The notes below the pieces were generated by a model. That model searched no databases. It was not told the DNA's origin and saw nothing but the letters and a program-made list of their open reading frames with translations. A DNA stretch of 52,962 nucleotides from UBA1672 sp964015995 (lineage in GTDB: Bacteria; Pseudomonadota; Alphaproteobacteria; Micavibrionales; Micavibrionaceae), in contig CAXHFH010000002.1 of assembly GCA_964015995.1 (NCBI GenBank), positions 1-52,962 of the forward strand, in the 5' to 3' direction. Of the stretch, positions 26,308-35,915 are shown one piece after another (the first letter of the stretch is position 1; each line of letters opens with the position of its first letter). The translations under genes and the position numbers were made by a program.

Positions 26308-26880
26308 TTAGTAAGTAAATGTTACGTCGAACTGCGCAGTATGTGTCGCATCAGAAGGAGTAGCCGTGATAGCAATGATACCACCAAACGTGACAGTTTC
26401 ATCGGTCGCAGCAACTGTTGTTGTAACAGTACCCGTGGCAGCGTCTGCATCAAGGGCGTTGTTACCGTCTGTTGCCGTTCTGTAGTCAACATCCGTAAGA
26501 GATAGACCACCATCTGTAAAATCAGAAGATGCTGAGCGTGTCATTGTCAAAGCTGCCGGTGCAGGTGTTTGTACAAGAACAACACCCTCAGTGGCAGATG
26601 GTGTAATATTCACTGCTTGTGAGCCTGCAGTCACAACACCTGTTTGTGTTGTTGCAACGGAACCATCGTTGGTTAGTGTTAGCATTGGTGTGTCAGTCGC
26701 TACAAAAGTCAGTAGCCATTCACCAAAATCCATGTCCGATACATCTGTCGTGCTAATTGCACTTGATGTAATCAACTGCGCGTTTACAGTTTCCGTTTGT
26801 GAATAAGCTTGGTCGGTTGTTGCAAATCCAAGTGCCATAACACTTGATAATGCTAAAAGTTTGAGAGGGATGCGTTTCAT
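26308..26880 (-). CDS. DUF4402-type major pilin candidate
   Basis: 190 residues behind an AAGGAG ribosome site. The signal peptide (about 1-27) ends AYSQT. The body is rich in Thr, Ala and Val, starts with VNAQLITSSA and contains MDFGEW; the last strand is AQFDVTFTY, typical of DUF4402 subunits. It lacks Cys in the mature part. It lies opposite to the chaperone and divergent from the usher, so it has its own promoter in the 324-base gap, fitting a strongly expressed major subunit. Confidence 0.8.
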   Translation of the reverse strand: MKRIPLKLLALSSVMALGFATTDQAYSQTETVNAQLITSSAISTTDVSDMDFGEWLLTFVATDTPMLTLTNDGSVATTQTGVVTAGSQAVNITPSATEGVVLVQTPAPAALTMTRSASSDFTDGGLSLTDVDYRTATDGNNALDADAATGTVTTTVAATDETVTFGGIIAITATPSDATHTAQFDVTFTY

Positions 26881-27204
26881 AATAGGTTTCTCCTTATTTT
26901 CCCTAGTTAAACTGATACTCAGTTTTATGTTTGAAAGTTTGAAATATACTCAACTCTAGATACGTATACGGGCAATACTTCCCGCATAGATATATAATAA
27001 GTATCACAGAAAAATAGTTAAATCATTATTAATATTACACATTTAAATAAAATTGTTGTGATTAACTTTTTCATTATCAAGGAATTTTTCTGAATTTTCT
27101 GTGACTATCTGTTTGTCTTTGGGAAGTGGTTATGGTTTACTGTCGTCAACATCCCTGCGTTTTTATCCACAATTATATGCACAACTTGGGCGTTAGTTTG
27201 AGCT
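26881..27204. other. AT-rich divergent regulatory region of fimbrial locus
   Basis: A 324-base gap between divergent pilin and usher genes. It is AT-rich with runs suited to H-NS-like or phase-controlled promoters. A TTATCCACA nonamer sits at 27163-27171. I see no clear inverted repeats flanking an invertible switch. Confidence 0.4.
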
Positions 27205-30200
27205 ATGAATCGAGCTATTTCTGTCTGCGTAAAAAAAATTGTGTTCAGTTGCGTTTTTTGCGCGATTGCATCTTTCAATGTCCAGATATCACACGCTGAT
27301 TCGGGGCAGAGCTCTATATCGTCCGAAGCTCGAAAGTCTCTAGCGCAGGCCTTTGTCAAAAAAATTAAAAGTGGGATGAAAGCAGCGGATCAACGTTTGA
27401 TTAAGGTTGAACGCGCAAATATTGAAACAAATATTTTGCCTGAGGGAGAGCGCTTACTGCTCCAGCCGAGCCTTCCGCCACATATCAAACCTGATGGCAT
27501 TATTATGGGGCAATCACGGAATAAGCGTATTCTTTTATCCCTGAAAGATTTCGGCAGCACCCTACAGTTGCCAATTGACGTTAACGCGGAAACCAAAACC
27601 GCCGATGGTTGGTATATCCGTCAAAATAAGAAATTTTACGTTGATATGGCCAAAGGCATTGCACGTACGGATGTAGGCGAATTTCCGATTTCTGAACACG
27701 TGATTTTCGAAGATGGTGATATTTGGGTTCCGGTAGAGGAGCTGGCGCAGTGGATTGACTTTGAGATGACAACCAGAGTTTCTGCACAAACACTCTCGAT
27801 CAAACCGTCTAGCCCTTTACCTTTGCAAGAGCGTCTCAATAGGCGGAAGTTTAATAGCCAAAATAATAACAGAATCCCTGAGCCGAAACTACCGCGCGGC
27901 GGTGAGCCATATAAAATGGTGAGTACCCCTAGCATTGATGTGTCTACGAATTCCACATACAGAAAAAGCGGGGACGGAGATAATGGTGACAGTCGCCATG
28001 ACGTTAATGTGCGCACCGTGAATGACTTGGCGTATGGAACATTCACCACACAGACGCAATATGATGATGAAAATCAGATCCGTAATATCAGGGCAAATTA
28101 CAAACAAGAATCTGAAAACCCTGATTTGTTGGGGCCTTTGAAAGCGCGCCGTTTTGAAGTTGGGGATGTGGTAACCGTGCCAACACAATTATTGGGCGGC
28201 GCTATCAAGCAGGAATTAGGGGCGCGTATTACGAATACAGACCCGCTGCGTTCTTTTTCAAGTCCGAGCACGTCCATCACAGGTAATACATTCCCCGGAT
28301 GGGATGTTGAGCTGTACCGTGAAAACCAGTTGATCGGTTTTCAGGCGGTGCGAGATGACGGATTTTATAACTTTGATAATGTGATTTTGTTTAATTCTGA
28401 CAATAACTTCCGTCTGGTTTTCTATGGCCCGCAAGGCGAGGTGCGTGAGGAAAGCTTATCCATACCCGTTGATAATAAACTTTTGGCGGAAAAGGGCGGC
28501 GTTTACGATGTCTCTGTAACGTTCGATGGTAAACAGACATACAAAAAAGATCTCGGTTTTGCTGAGCCTGATGAAGGTGCGGCCAATATCGTGGCTTTAT
28601 ACGAGCGTCCTATCCTTGATCGCACATCGGCATCTGTCGGTTTTAGAAGCTCTGAACATGAGGGGGAGCGTAACAACGTGGCGCAAGTCGGGCTTTCAAC
28701 CACCATCATGCAAGCTCTGGTGAACGCAGATGTCGCTGTTGATGATGAGGGGGAGGCCGCAGCCGAGCTTGTAACGCGCAGAAGCTTTGCAAATCACGAT
28801 ATTGTGAATACGCTCAGTTGGACGGGGGAGAATTTTGATACGGATAGTCGCGGTGATACAAATGACATTGGTACATTCAGGGAGGCATTCAGTATGATCG
28901 GTGAATTGCCTTTTGAACTTGGAAAAAGACCGCGATATAACTTAAGTGCCTCCTATACTGAAAACACCGCAGGGGATTCAACATTCTCATCAACGGCGGG
29001 TTTTAATACCGCTATCAAGCGTTTCACCTTCAATGAATCTGTGACTTACAATTCTAGTGATACCATCGTTGATGACACCATAAATTCATTGACGAGTGTG
29101 ACAGGCGTGTATGGCAAAAACCGTATGCGCGTGCTCGCGAATTATAATATTAAGCCGGATAGTGAGCTGAGCAGGGTTTTAGCAACGTATCAGCGTGACT
29201 TTACCCGCAATGTTGATGTTACGCTTGATCTGGAAAGGCGTTTTGAACAATCGCTCACTGAATTGACGGCTAGATTAGACTGGCAAGCAGGGTTTGCGCG
29301 TATATCGCCGCGTGTCAGCTATAACTCAGATCATGATGTGTTTGCCGGGCTTAGTACGCGTTTTGGTTTGTTGAAAGATCCGACATCTGGTGACCCTTAT
29401 GCCTTTGACCGCCCAATCACGAGTAGCGGCTCTGTCAGTGCTCTCGTTTATGTCGATGAAAATGGTGACGGACAATTCAACGAAGGTGAGGAAGCATTGG
29501 AAGGCGTCACTGTTCACGCATTGCAAAATGGTGGTCGTGAAAAAACTGATGAAAACGGTGTTGCGATTTTCACACGAATGCAAAGACAGCGTTTAACAGA
29601 CGTTATTGTTGACGCGAACAGCCTGAAAGACCCAGCATGGATACCCGGTTTTGAAGGTGTTTCAATTTTGCCGCGTGAAGGGTATACGGCGAAAATAGAA
29701 TTCCCTGTTCATATTAGTGGTGAATTGGATGGTGTTTTATATGCCAATGTGAAGAAGAGCTGGCTGGATGATGATTTATCTGAGGCAGAGCCTGTGCCGT
29801 TACGGAATGTAAGTTTGAGCCTTTATAATACCGAGGGTGAAGCGGAAAAAACGACTGTCACTGATTCTGGTGGGTTCTATTACTTCACGCAAGTACCGCC
29901 CGGGCGCTATTTACTTGCGATCAGTTCAAAAAGTGCGGCGAGAAATAACTTTATCAGGCCAATGCCACAGCAAATTGAGATTGGCTATGACGGTACGATT
30001 ATATATGGCAATGATATCTATGTTGATAGTGGTAGCGATGTTCCATCGGAAATTAAGGCCGACATAGAAGATTACCAAGCGCGCCACCCGCACATTGATT
30101 TTTCCGCGCAGGATTATGATCTGGTGCTTAATCTCGGCGAATATAACTCACGTCTGTTGATGTCGGTTGTCTGGTATAAATTGAAATCACGCTATAACGC

Positions 30201-30408
30201 GATGATTGGTCATGGTGATTTGTTTGTGCCGCCGACACAAAGTTACGCCGATGTGACAACGGGGAAACACACATTGCGTGTTGGTTTGAAGAATAAAAAG
30301 CTGGATCATGCTTACGCGGTTTGCCGTAGTTTGATGGCACGTGATCAACAATGCAGCGTGGAGATTTTCCCGACTTATATCAAACAGGCCAGTGCGGTTA
30401 ATCCTTAA
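27205..30408 (+). CDS. long, atypical outer-membrane usher with Sdr-like and SPOR-like C-terminal domains
   Basis: 1067 residues, about 200 longer than FimD or PapC. A signal peptide (about 1-32) is followed by an N-terminal domain (about 60-205) ending in DIWVPVEELAQW. A central usher-like plug region (about 360-420: WDVELYRENQLIGFQ, DDGFYNFDNV) sits within a long beta-barrel (about 265-735). After the barrel come an Sdr-like Ca-type module (YVDENGDGQFNEGEEALEGV, about 746-800) and a second prealbumin-like module (GGFYYFTQVPPGRYLLAI, near 890). A SPOR-like end (about 1017-1060) carries two Cys. The standard usher C-terminal plug-binding domains are not obvious. It should assemble the fibres from the two DUF4402 pilins. 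Confidence 0.85.
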   Translation: MNRAISVCVKKIVFSCVFCAIASFNVQISHADSGQSSISSEARKSLAQAFVKKIKSGMKAADQRLIKVERANIETNILPEGERLLLQPSLPPHIKPDGIIMGQSRNKRILLSLKDFGSTLQLPIDVNAETKTADGWYIRQNKKFYVDMAKGIARTDVGEFPISEHVIFEDGDIWVPVEELAQWIDFEMTTRVSAQTLSIKPSSPLPLQERLNRRKFNSQNNNRIPEPKLPRGGEPYKMVSTPSIDVSTNSTYRKSGDGDNGDSRHDVNVRTVNDLAYGTFTTQTQYDDENQIRNIRANYKQESENPDLLGPLKARRFEVGDVVTVPTQLLGGAIKQELGARITNTDPLRSFSSPSTSITGNTFPGWDVELYRENQLIGFQAVRDDGFYNFDNVILFNSDNNFRLVFYGPQGEVREESLSIPVDNKLLAEKGGVYDVSVTFDGKQTYKKDLGFAEPDEGAANIVALYERPILDRTSASVGFRSSEHEGERNNVAQVGLSTTIMQALVNADVAVDDEGEAAAELVTRRSFANHDIVNTLSWTGENFDTDSRGDTNDIGTFREAFSMIGELPFELGKRPRYNLSASYTENTAGDSTFSSTAGFNTAIKRFTFNESVTYNSSDTIVDDTINSLTSVTGVYGKNRMRVLANYNIKPDSELSRVLATYQRDFTRNVDVTLDLERRFEQSLTELTARLDWQAGFARISPRVSYNSDHDVFAGLSTRFGLLKDPTSGDPYAFDRPITSSGSVSALVYVDENGDGQFNEGEEALEGVTVHALQNGGREKTDENGVAIFTRMQRQRLTDVIVDANSLKDPAWIPGFEGVSILPREGYTAKIEFPVHISGELDGVLYANVKKSWLDDDLSEAEPVPLRNVSLSLYNTEGEAEKTTVTDSGGFYYFTQVPPGRYLLAISSKSAARNNFIRPMPQQIEIGYDGTIIYGNDIYVDSGSDVPSEIKADIEDYQARHPHIDFSAQDYDLVLNLGEYNSRLLMSVVWYKLKSRYNAMIGHGDLFVPPTQSYADVTTGKHTLRVGLKNKKLDHAYAVCRSLMARDQQCSVEIFPTYIKQASAVNP

Positions 30409-31802
30409 AACACCAAGACATATATCGTTGCCAGAGTTATTTGCATGATGGCAAAGGGCAAAGCCTTAATCACGAACCCCGCGAAGGATAAGGGCACCTT
30501 ATGTTTGTGCATGATGGTCACAGCGACCAGGGTTGATGCGCTGCCGATGGGGGTAAGGTTACCGCCCAGGTTTGCCCCGAACACAACCGACCACCACAGG
30601 GTTGAATCTGTGGCCGTGCCCAAGGACACCAATATTTTCGCGAGCATTGCGGCAAGAGGGATGTTATCTGTCACTGAACTGAACACGGCAGAGGAAATCA
30701 ATAAAACGCCCGTACCAAAGGATGTTTCGCCCTCGCCAATCATGAATTGAACGGCCTTACCGATAGCGTCGAGCACATGGGCGTGTTCCATCACGTTAAT
30801 GACAACGAACAGCCCCATGAAAAACCCGATGAGATCCCAATCCACGGCTTTATAAAATTTATCGGCCTCGGCCTTGTAGCGTATGAGCATAATCGTGGCA
30901 AAGGCCAGCGCGACAAATCCCATACCTAAATCTTTCACGACAGGCAGGATGGATGTTGTGGCAATCGTCAAAATAAAGGCAATGAGCATTGCGGTTGAAA
31001 ACCAAAAGAAAGCGCGGCTTTCGATACCGTCATTTTCATTAAATCCTGCAATGAGGTGCGCGGCCTCCTGCTTTTCTTCTTCCGTTTTAAGGGCTGTTAT
31101 TTTAAATATTTTTGCGCCCATGAAAATCGTGGCCGCGGTTGCGACAATAACGAATGGCGCTGCTTTGATAAAAAAGGCCACGAAACTGATGCCCGCCGCG
31201 CCGCCAACAATAATGTTGGGCACAGATGATATTAGGGTGAGTAGGCCGCCGATGTTGGTCAGCAAACCCTCAATCAGCAGGAAATGCAGGAGTTGATGGC
31301 TCCTTCCCAGTTTTCCTAACGAGACCACAGTGAGTGACCCAACAATAATCATCGCCGTTACGTTGTTCAGAACGGCGGAGAAAATCACCGTCATCAGACC
31401 GTAAGACCATAGGAGCTTCACCGGATCGCCCTTTGATGCCTTGGTCAGGACGATGGCAATCCATGTGAACAGGCCGGATTTCGATGTGACATCGACGAAG
31501 ACGCTAGAGCCGACAATGATGGCAATGACTTTCCAATCAATACCCGGGATATAAACCGGCATATCAATATGATGCCCGCCCGGAACGGTGACCGCGCCGA
31601 TAGGGATAATGCCAAGGAAAGAACCAAGCAATAAAGAGATGATCGCGAAAACACCAACGATTACGGATTTTTTGGCGTGAAGTTTCTCCTCCGCAGCCAA
31701 TGAAACAATCATCAGCGTAAGAATAATTCCGAACAGGGCGGTGATAGATGGGGTAACGGTTGTTACGGCGTGCTGCGCGGTTTCTATATGTTCTGCGTCC
31801 AT
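30405..31802 (-). CDS. nhaD: NhaD-type sodium/proton antiporter (ion transporter superfamily)
   Basis: 465 residues with about twelve membrane helices and no signal peptide. Conserved motifs of the ArsB/NhaD superfamily are visible: SVFVDVTSKSG, NNVTAMIIVGSLTV, SVPNIIVGGAAGISF, SVTDNIPLAAM and GANLGGNLTPIGSAST. It would export Na+ (or Li+) for H+. It is the last gene of an operon with usp (7-base gap) and rimBK. Its stop overlaps the usher stop by four bases in TTAA, so both convergent genes end on the same palindrome. Confidence 0.85.
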   Translation of the reverse strand: MDAEHIETAQHAVTTVTPSITALFGIILTLMIVSLAAEEKLHAKKSVIVGVFAIISLLLGSFLGIIPIGAVTVPGGHHIDMPVYIPGIDWKVIAIIVGSSVFVDVTSKSGLFTWIAIVLTKASKGDPVKLLWSYGLMTVIFSAVLNNVTAMIIVGSLTVVSLGKLGRSHQLLHFLLIEGLLTNIGGLLTLISSVPNIIVGGAAGISFVAFFIKAAPFVIVATAATIFMGAKIFKITALKTEEEKQEAAHLIAGFNENDGIESRAFFWFSTAMLIAFILTIATTSILPVVKDLGMGFVALAFATIMLIRYKAEADKFYKAVDWDLIGFFMGLFVVINVMEHAHVLDAIGKAVQFMIGEGETSFGTGVLLISSAVFSSVTDNIPLAAMLAKILVSLGTATDSTLWWSVVFGANLGGNLTPIGSASTLVAVTIMHKHKVPLSFAGFVIKALPFAIMQITLATIYVLVF

Positions 31803-31809
31803 AAGTTTC

Positions 31810-32664
31810 TCACAACATCAATAAGGGGACTTGCCGTAATTCCACAGCAAGTGGATAAGCCATGCCATGCATAGCCAGTTGATCGTGGTCTTTAGCATTC
31901 ATAACCAGTAAATCAATTTTATGATCAAGCACGAGCTTTTTATACTCACTTAAGTGATGACCAAACATCACAATATTTTCGACTGTGACGGGTGAGTTAT
32001 TATCCAGAAGTGTTTGCTTGCATGATTCGATGTAGGCTGCAGGTTCCTTCAATAATTGTTCGCTAATTTTTTCTCTAGCTTCGTCCGTGTCGATGGCTGA
32101 TATTTTCGAAATAATGCCAACATAGCGGTCAAACGTCATTTGATCTTCGATATGACTTAAGAACACTGAACCGTTACTTTGTGTGAAGCGCAGGGCGTAA
32201 TTGATGAGTTGATGATCATTTGAAAGGTGGCTGGTAATCGCCATGACCTTATCGGTGTTTTGCATCGCGTGGTCATGCACATAATCGGCATCAGGGTGCG
32301 GCAAAACCAATACAGGCGATTTTGCGCGCTGTATCAGGACATCAAGATAAGAACCGAGGCTGTGTTTAAACACCCAGTCCTTACTTTTTAAATTGCGGTA
32401 AGAACAAATAATATCGGGCTTTTCCTGATCCACACGGTCGAGCAAATCTTGTGTGGTTTTATAATCATCCGCATTTAAAACGGACCATGTGACGGATGTG
32501 CCCAGTACGCTCAGGAATTTTTGAATGTCCTTCAGGTAATCCTGAACATCTGTTTCATTTCTGTCTGTCACAAGTAACACCGAATTCACTTCTGGCAGAG
32601 CATATTCATAGGTGTCTGTCAGGGCAGAGCGAAATATCGATTCAAATTGATCAACTTGTGTCAT
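31810..32664 (-). CDS. universal stress protein (tandem UspA-like domains)
   Basis: About 284 residues from ATG 32664 (MTQVDQFESIF); GTG 32706 and ATG 32676 are alternatives, none with a good ribosome site. Two UspA-like alpha/beta halves (about 1-135 and 140-284) are visible by pattern, with SPVLVLPHP closing the first and VPLLML the second. Usp proteins bind ATP or act as stress adaptors. It lies between rimBK and nhaD, spaced 7 bases from the antiporter, which suggests a role in ion or osmotic stress. Confidence 0.8.
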   Translation of the reverse strand: MTQVDQFESIFRSALTDTYEYALPEVNSVLLVTDRNETDVQDYLKDIQKFLSVLGTSVTWSVLNADDYKTTQDLLDRVDQEKPDIICSYRNLKSKDWVFKHSLGSYLDVLIQRAKSPVLVLPHPDADYVHDHAMQNTDKVMAITSHLSNDHQLINYALRFTQSNGSVFLSHIEDQMTFDRYVGIISKISAIDTDEAREKISEQLLKEPAAYIESCKQTLLDNNSPVTVENIVMFGHHLSEYKKLVLDHKIDLLVMNAKDHDQLAMHGMAYPLAVELRQVPLLML

Positions 32665-32731
32665 GCCCAAAAACATAACAGCGTCAGGGGAGTAGAGAAA
32701 GAGCACATATCAAAAACGATAAAAGTTATGC

Positions 32732-34111
32732 TCACTTCTTGGGCTTTTTCTTACCAAGGTTCTTTTCAATTGCTTGGATCATCATGCCGGCAATGTCTTT
32801 TTCCGTGATGTCTTCTATGCCTTCTAAGCCGGGAGATGAGTTTATTTCCAGAACTTTCGGCCCGTCTTTGGAACGAATAATATCAACACCCGCCACGACA
32901 AGCCCCATGGCTTTTGTTGCGTTGATGGCAATCTTACGTTCTTCCGCGGTAATTTTAACGGCGCTTGCTGTGCCACCAAGATGTAGATTGGCTCTGAACT
33001 CACCTTTGGCTGCTTTGCGCTGGATGGAGCCGACAACTTTGCCATCAATCACGAAACAACGGATATCCTCGCCCTGTGCTTCTTTGATGAATTCCTGAAC
33101 CAAAATGTTGGCTTTTAGGCTTTTAAAGGCGTTGATCACACTTTCTGCGGCCTTATTAGTTTCCGCCAGAACAACGCCGCGCCCTTGTGTACCCTCAAGC
33201 AATTTCACAACCAACGGTGCGCCATTAACCATATTGATGATCTCACGGGTATCAACGGGGGAATTAGCAAAGCCTGTCGTCGGCATCGGGATTTTTTTAC
33301 TGGATAGCTCTTGCAGTGATCTGAGCTTATCGCGTGATCGTGTTATCGCGACAGAGCTGTTTAGGCAATAAGAACCAATCGCTGCAAATTGACGCGTTAT
33401 AGAGCAGCCATAAAAGGTCATGGATGGTTTAATGCGCGGGATCACGGCATCCACATCATCCAGAAGCTCTCCACCACGATAATGAATTTCAGGGTTTTTA
33501 GAGCTGATGTTCATATAACATTGGCTGATATTTACGAAGCGCATGTGATGTCCGCGCTCTTCTCCGGCTTCTATGATGCGCCGGTTTGAATAAAGATCAG
33601 GGTTGCTTGCCAACACAAGGATTCTAAGTCCGTCTTTTTTTCTTTCGGACGTTCCGTAATGTTTGGTGATGTCTTCTGATGGAACGTGTCCGAGACAAAA
33701 TGAGTCGTCAGGATCAATTAATGTTCGGCCGGCCATCGCTTCGCGTCCGATTAACATGCGATACCCCATAGCATCGCGGTTGGTCAGGGTGATCTCGATA
33801 TCCCAAGTTTCACCGCCAAGGTTAATGGGGGTTTTGATTACTAATCGTCTCTCTTTATCCCCGCTGGAGCTTTTAACGGAGCGTTGATCAACCACGAGGC
33901 CACGGCAACTTTTAACGACTTTACGATTATCTTGAATAGGGTGGATATCAAAATGCGCGTATTCTTGGCCGTTATCACGAAATGTATGGATATTAAAAGC
34001 GTGCAGGGACGATGTCTTGGCACCGGAATCAATGCGTGCTTTTATCGCGGGAAGTCCAAGCGCAGGCAGGCTGCACCATTCTTCTTTACCAATAACAATT
34101 TTATTGCCCAT
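32732..34111 (-). CDS. RimB-RimK fusion: retropepsin-like protease domain plus ATP-grasp glutamate ligase
   Basis: 459 residues. Residues 1-145 form the ATP-dependent zinc-protease-like (RimB, retropepsin-fold) domain with catalytic-type RIDSGAKTSSLHA (Asp28). From about 165 a RimK-like ATP-grasp ligase follows (PRIKPSMTFYGCSITRQF, LLEGTQGRGVVL, QEFIKEAQGEDIRCFV, GVDIIRSKDGPKVLEINSSP). RimK adds glutamates to the C-terminus of ribosomal protein S6, and RimB trims the tail. A single-chain fusion would carry both activities. The start is ATG 34111 with AAGGAGCAAC upstream. Confidence 0.88.
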   Translation of the reverse strand: MGNKIVIGKEEWCSLPALGLPAIKARIDSGAKTSSLHAFNIHTFRDNGQEYAHFDIHPIQDNRKVVKSCRGLVVDQRSVKSSSGDKERRLVIKTPINLGGETWDIEITLTNRDAMGYRMLIGREAMAGRTLIDPDDSFCLGHVPSEDITKHYGTSERKKDGLRILVLASNPDLYSNRRIIEAGEERGHHMRFVNISQCYMNISSKNPEIHYRGGELLDDVDAVIPRIKPSMTFYGCSITRQFAAIGSYCLNSSVAITRSRDKLRSLQELSSKKIPMPTTGFANSPVDTREIINMVNGAPLVVKLLEGTQGRGVVLAETNKAAESVINAFKSLKANILVQEFIKEAQGEDIRCFVIDGKVVGSIQRKAAKGEFRANLHLGGTASAVKITAEERKIAINATKAMGLVVAGVDIIRSKDGPKVLEINSSPGLEGIEDITEKDIAGMMIQAIEKNLGKKKPKK

Positions 34112-34307
34112 TTATGTTGCTCCTTATTTTTAAGATTCAACCATATAAACTTGAAATAGGTGAACGCATAGCGAAATTTTACTGGCTTATTCAGAAATAC
34201 AAATATTTATCGAAATGATTTGTGTTTACCCGTTGCGGCTGAATAAGATAGCCTCTTAACCGAAGGTCTTAGATATTAAAAAAGAATTCCATATTACCGT
34301 AGATAAA

Positions 34308-35123
34308 ATGAATGCGAACGACAAAGCCGTCAGCATCGTTGCCGCGCATACAGAGCTATCCAAGCAGGCTGTAAAGCAGGCCATGAAAAAAGGGGCGCTT
34401 TGGATAGAAGATAACAAAGGCACACGCCGCCTTAGACGTGCGGATACAGTTCCACCAATTCAAAGCATTTTGCATTTTTATTATGACACGAATGTTTTGG
34501 ATGTTGTCCCGCCGCAGCCTACATTAATCGCGGACGAAGGTGATTACAGCATCTGGCATAAACCGCCTGATATGCTTTCGCAAGGATCCAAGTGGGGGGA
34601 TCATTGCACCATTAACCGCTGGATTGAAATTAATGAGCCTTTCGACACAAAACCACAAAGGAATTGTTTTGTTGTGCATCGTCTTGATAAGGCGGCGAGG
34701 GGGCTGATGTTGATTGCACATAAAAAAAGCGTGGCGGCCAAGCTTGCCGGACTGTTTGAAAACAGGACAATTTCAAAATGTTACCGCGTCATTGTTGAGG
34801 GCGAGTTTCCTAAAGAAGAACAGGTTATTGAAATAGAAATTGACGGTAAGGCCGCATACTCATCTGCTCAGTTCGTTGAATTTGCGTCTGAAAAAAATCG
34901 TTCTTTGTTAAATGTTGATATAAAGACAGGCCGCAAGCACCAAATTCGCATCCACATGAGCCAATCCGGCTATCCTGTGGTTGGTGATCGTTTGCATGGA
35001 AGTGCAGGTGAGGACGATCATGAGGAGCTACAGCTTTCGGCATTCTCTTTAGGTTTTACCTGCCCAATAACCAACGTATCTCGACGATATGAGTTGCCGG
35101 AAGATTTGCAGTTGAGTCTTTAG
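34308..35123 (+). CDS. RluA family pseudouridine synthase
   Basis: 271 residues: an S4-like RNA-binding N-terminal part (about 1-60) and a catalytic domain. The active site HRLDKAARGLML contains catalytic Asp127; the late motif KTGRKHQIRIHMSQSGYPVVGD is also intact. It converts uridines in rRNA or tRNA; whether it is RluA, RluC, RluD or TruC cannot be decided here. ATG 34308 has only a weak ribosome site. Confidence 0.9.
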   Translation: MNANDKAVSIVAAHTELSKQAVKQAMKKGALWIEDNKGTRRLRRADTVPPIQSILHFYYDTNVLDVVPPQPTLIADEGDYSIWHKPPDMLSQGSKWGDHCTINRWIEINEPFDTKPQRNCFVVHRLDKAARGLMLIAHKKSVAAKLAGLFENRTISKCYRVIVEGEFPKEEQVIEIEIDGKAAYSSAQFVEFASEKNRSLLNVDIKTGRKHQIRIHMSQSGYPVVGDRLHGSAGEDDHEELQLSAFSLGFTCPITNVSRRYELPEDLQLSL

Positions 35124-35191
35124 AATTGAAGTGTATTTTATATCAATATACGCCATATTCTGATGGTTGAAATTTCAAAAAGGAACGTTAT

Positions 35192-35788
35192 ATGGCTCGC
35201 TATCTTTTCCTTTGCATTGCGATGATGTTTTTCTCTTCTCATGCGCAGGCGCAAAAAATTACTCAGGAGGAGCTTACTGCTTTCCGCGGTGAGTGTGCGG
35301 CTATGAAAAGTAGTGGTGCGTATGTTTCTGTGGATCATGAGAATGCCACAGAAGGATGTTTGAAGGCGTGTCCTGAAAGTCTCAATATTTATAATAACCG
35401 CGCCCTTACGATGTGCATGGGGGCGCACAGTATTTTTAAAAAGAGTGCTGCGCGCGCATATGATGCTCTGATTGGCCGTGTAGAAGCCGAAATCGATTAT
35501 GGTGGGCATAAGTTTTGGACTGTGATGGACAGCGATAATGAGCAGTTTTCTAAGCATTGCCAAAGTTTATCACTTACTGCTGCTAAATCTCACCCAAAGC
35601 CTCGGAAGGGGTATCACATGATGCTTGCTGGTGTTAAGGAAGTGCCCATTACTGCGTTAGAAACTTCGGCGATTCTTATCAATGTGCGCATACCAGCCGA
35701 TAAGTCAAAGGCTCAAAATTGTACGGCAGAAGCAGTCTATGTGACTTGCCCCGCATTTAGACTAGAGCGGCCAGAGTGTAATCGTTAG
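35192..35788 (+). CDS. secreted Cys-rich hypothetical protein
   Basis: 198 residues behind an AAAAAGGAACG ribosome site. A signal peptide covers about residues 1-21 (ends AQAQK). The mature protein has about nine Cys, including a CLKACPE pair near residue 60 and a YVTCPAF/PECNR pair near the end, pointing to disulfides in the periplasm or outside. No known domain. It may depend on the periplasmic thioredoxins in the window, which is only a guess. Confidence 0.7.
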   Translation: MARYLFLCIAMMFFSSHAQAQKITQEELTAFRGECAAMKSSGAYVSVDHENATEGCLKACPESLNIYNNRALTMCMGAHSIFKKSAARAYDALIGRVEAEIDYGGHKFWTVMDSDNEQFSKHCQSLSLTAAKSHPKPRKGYHMMLAGVKEVPITALETSAILINVRIPADKSKAQNCTAEAVYVTCPAFRLERPECNR

Positions 35789-35915
35789 TAGGAACAGTTT
35801 TAATGGAAAAATGCACTTATTCTCATGTTAAATTGGACATGAGCATAATTTGAAGGCTACAATGAGGGTCATATACGGGGAAAACCTGTAAACCTAAAAA
35901 GATAAGGTAGATGTC

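Noticed and set aside
27163..27171. A third DnaA-box match TTATCCACA upstream of the usher
   Set aside because: Single site in an AT-rich promoter region; chance matches are expected in a window this long.
35822..35863. CTCATG/CATGAG repeat and TTGGAC-N19-TACAAT promoter-like pair upstream of the M15 gene
   Set aside because: Spacer is too long and the arms too short for a confident call.
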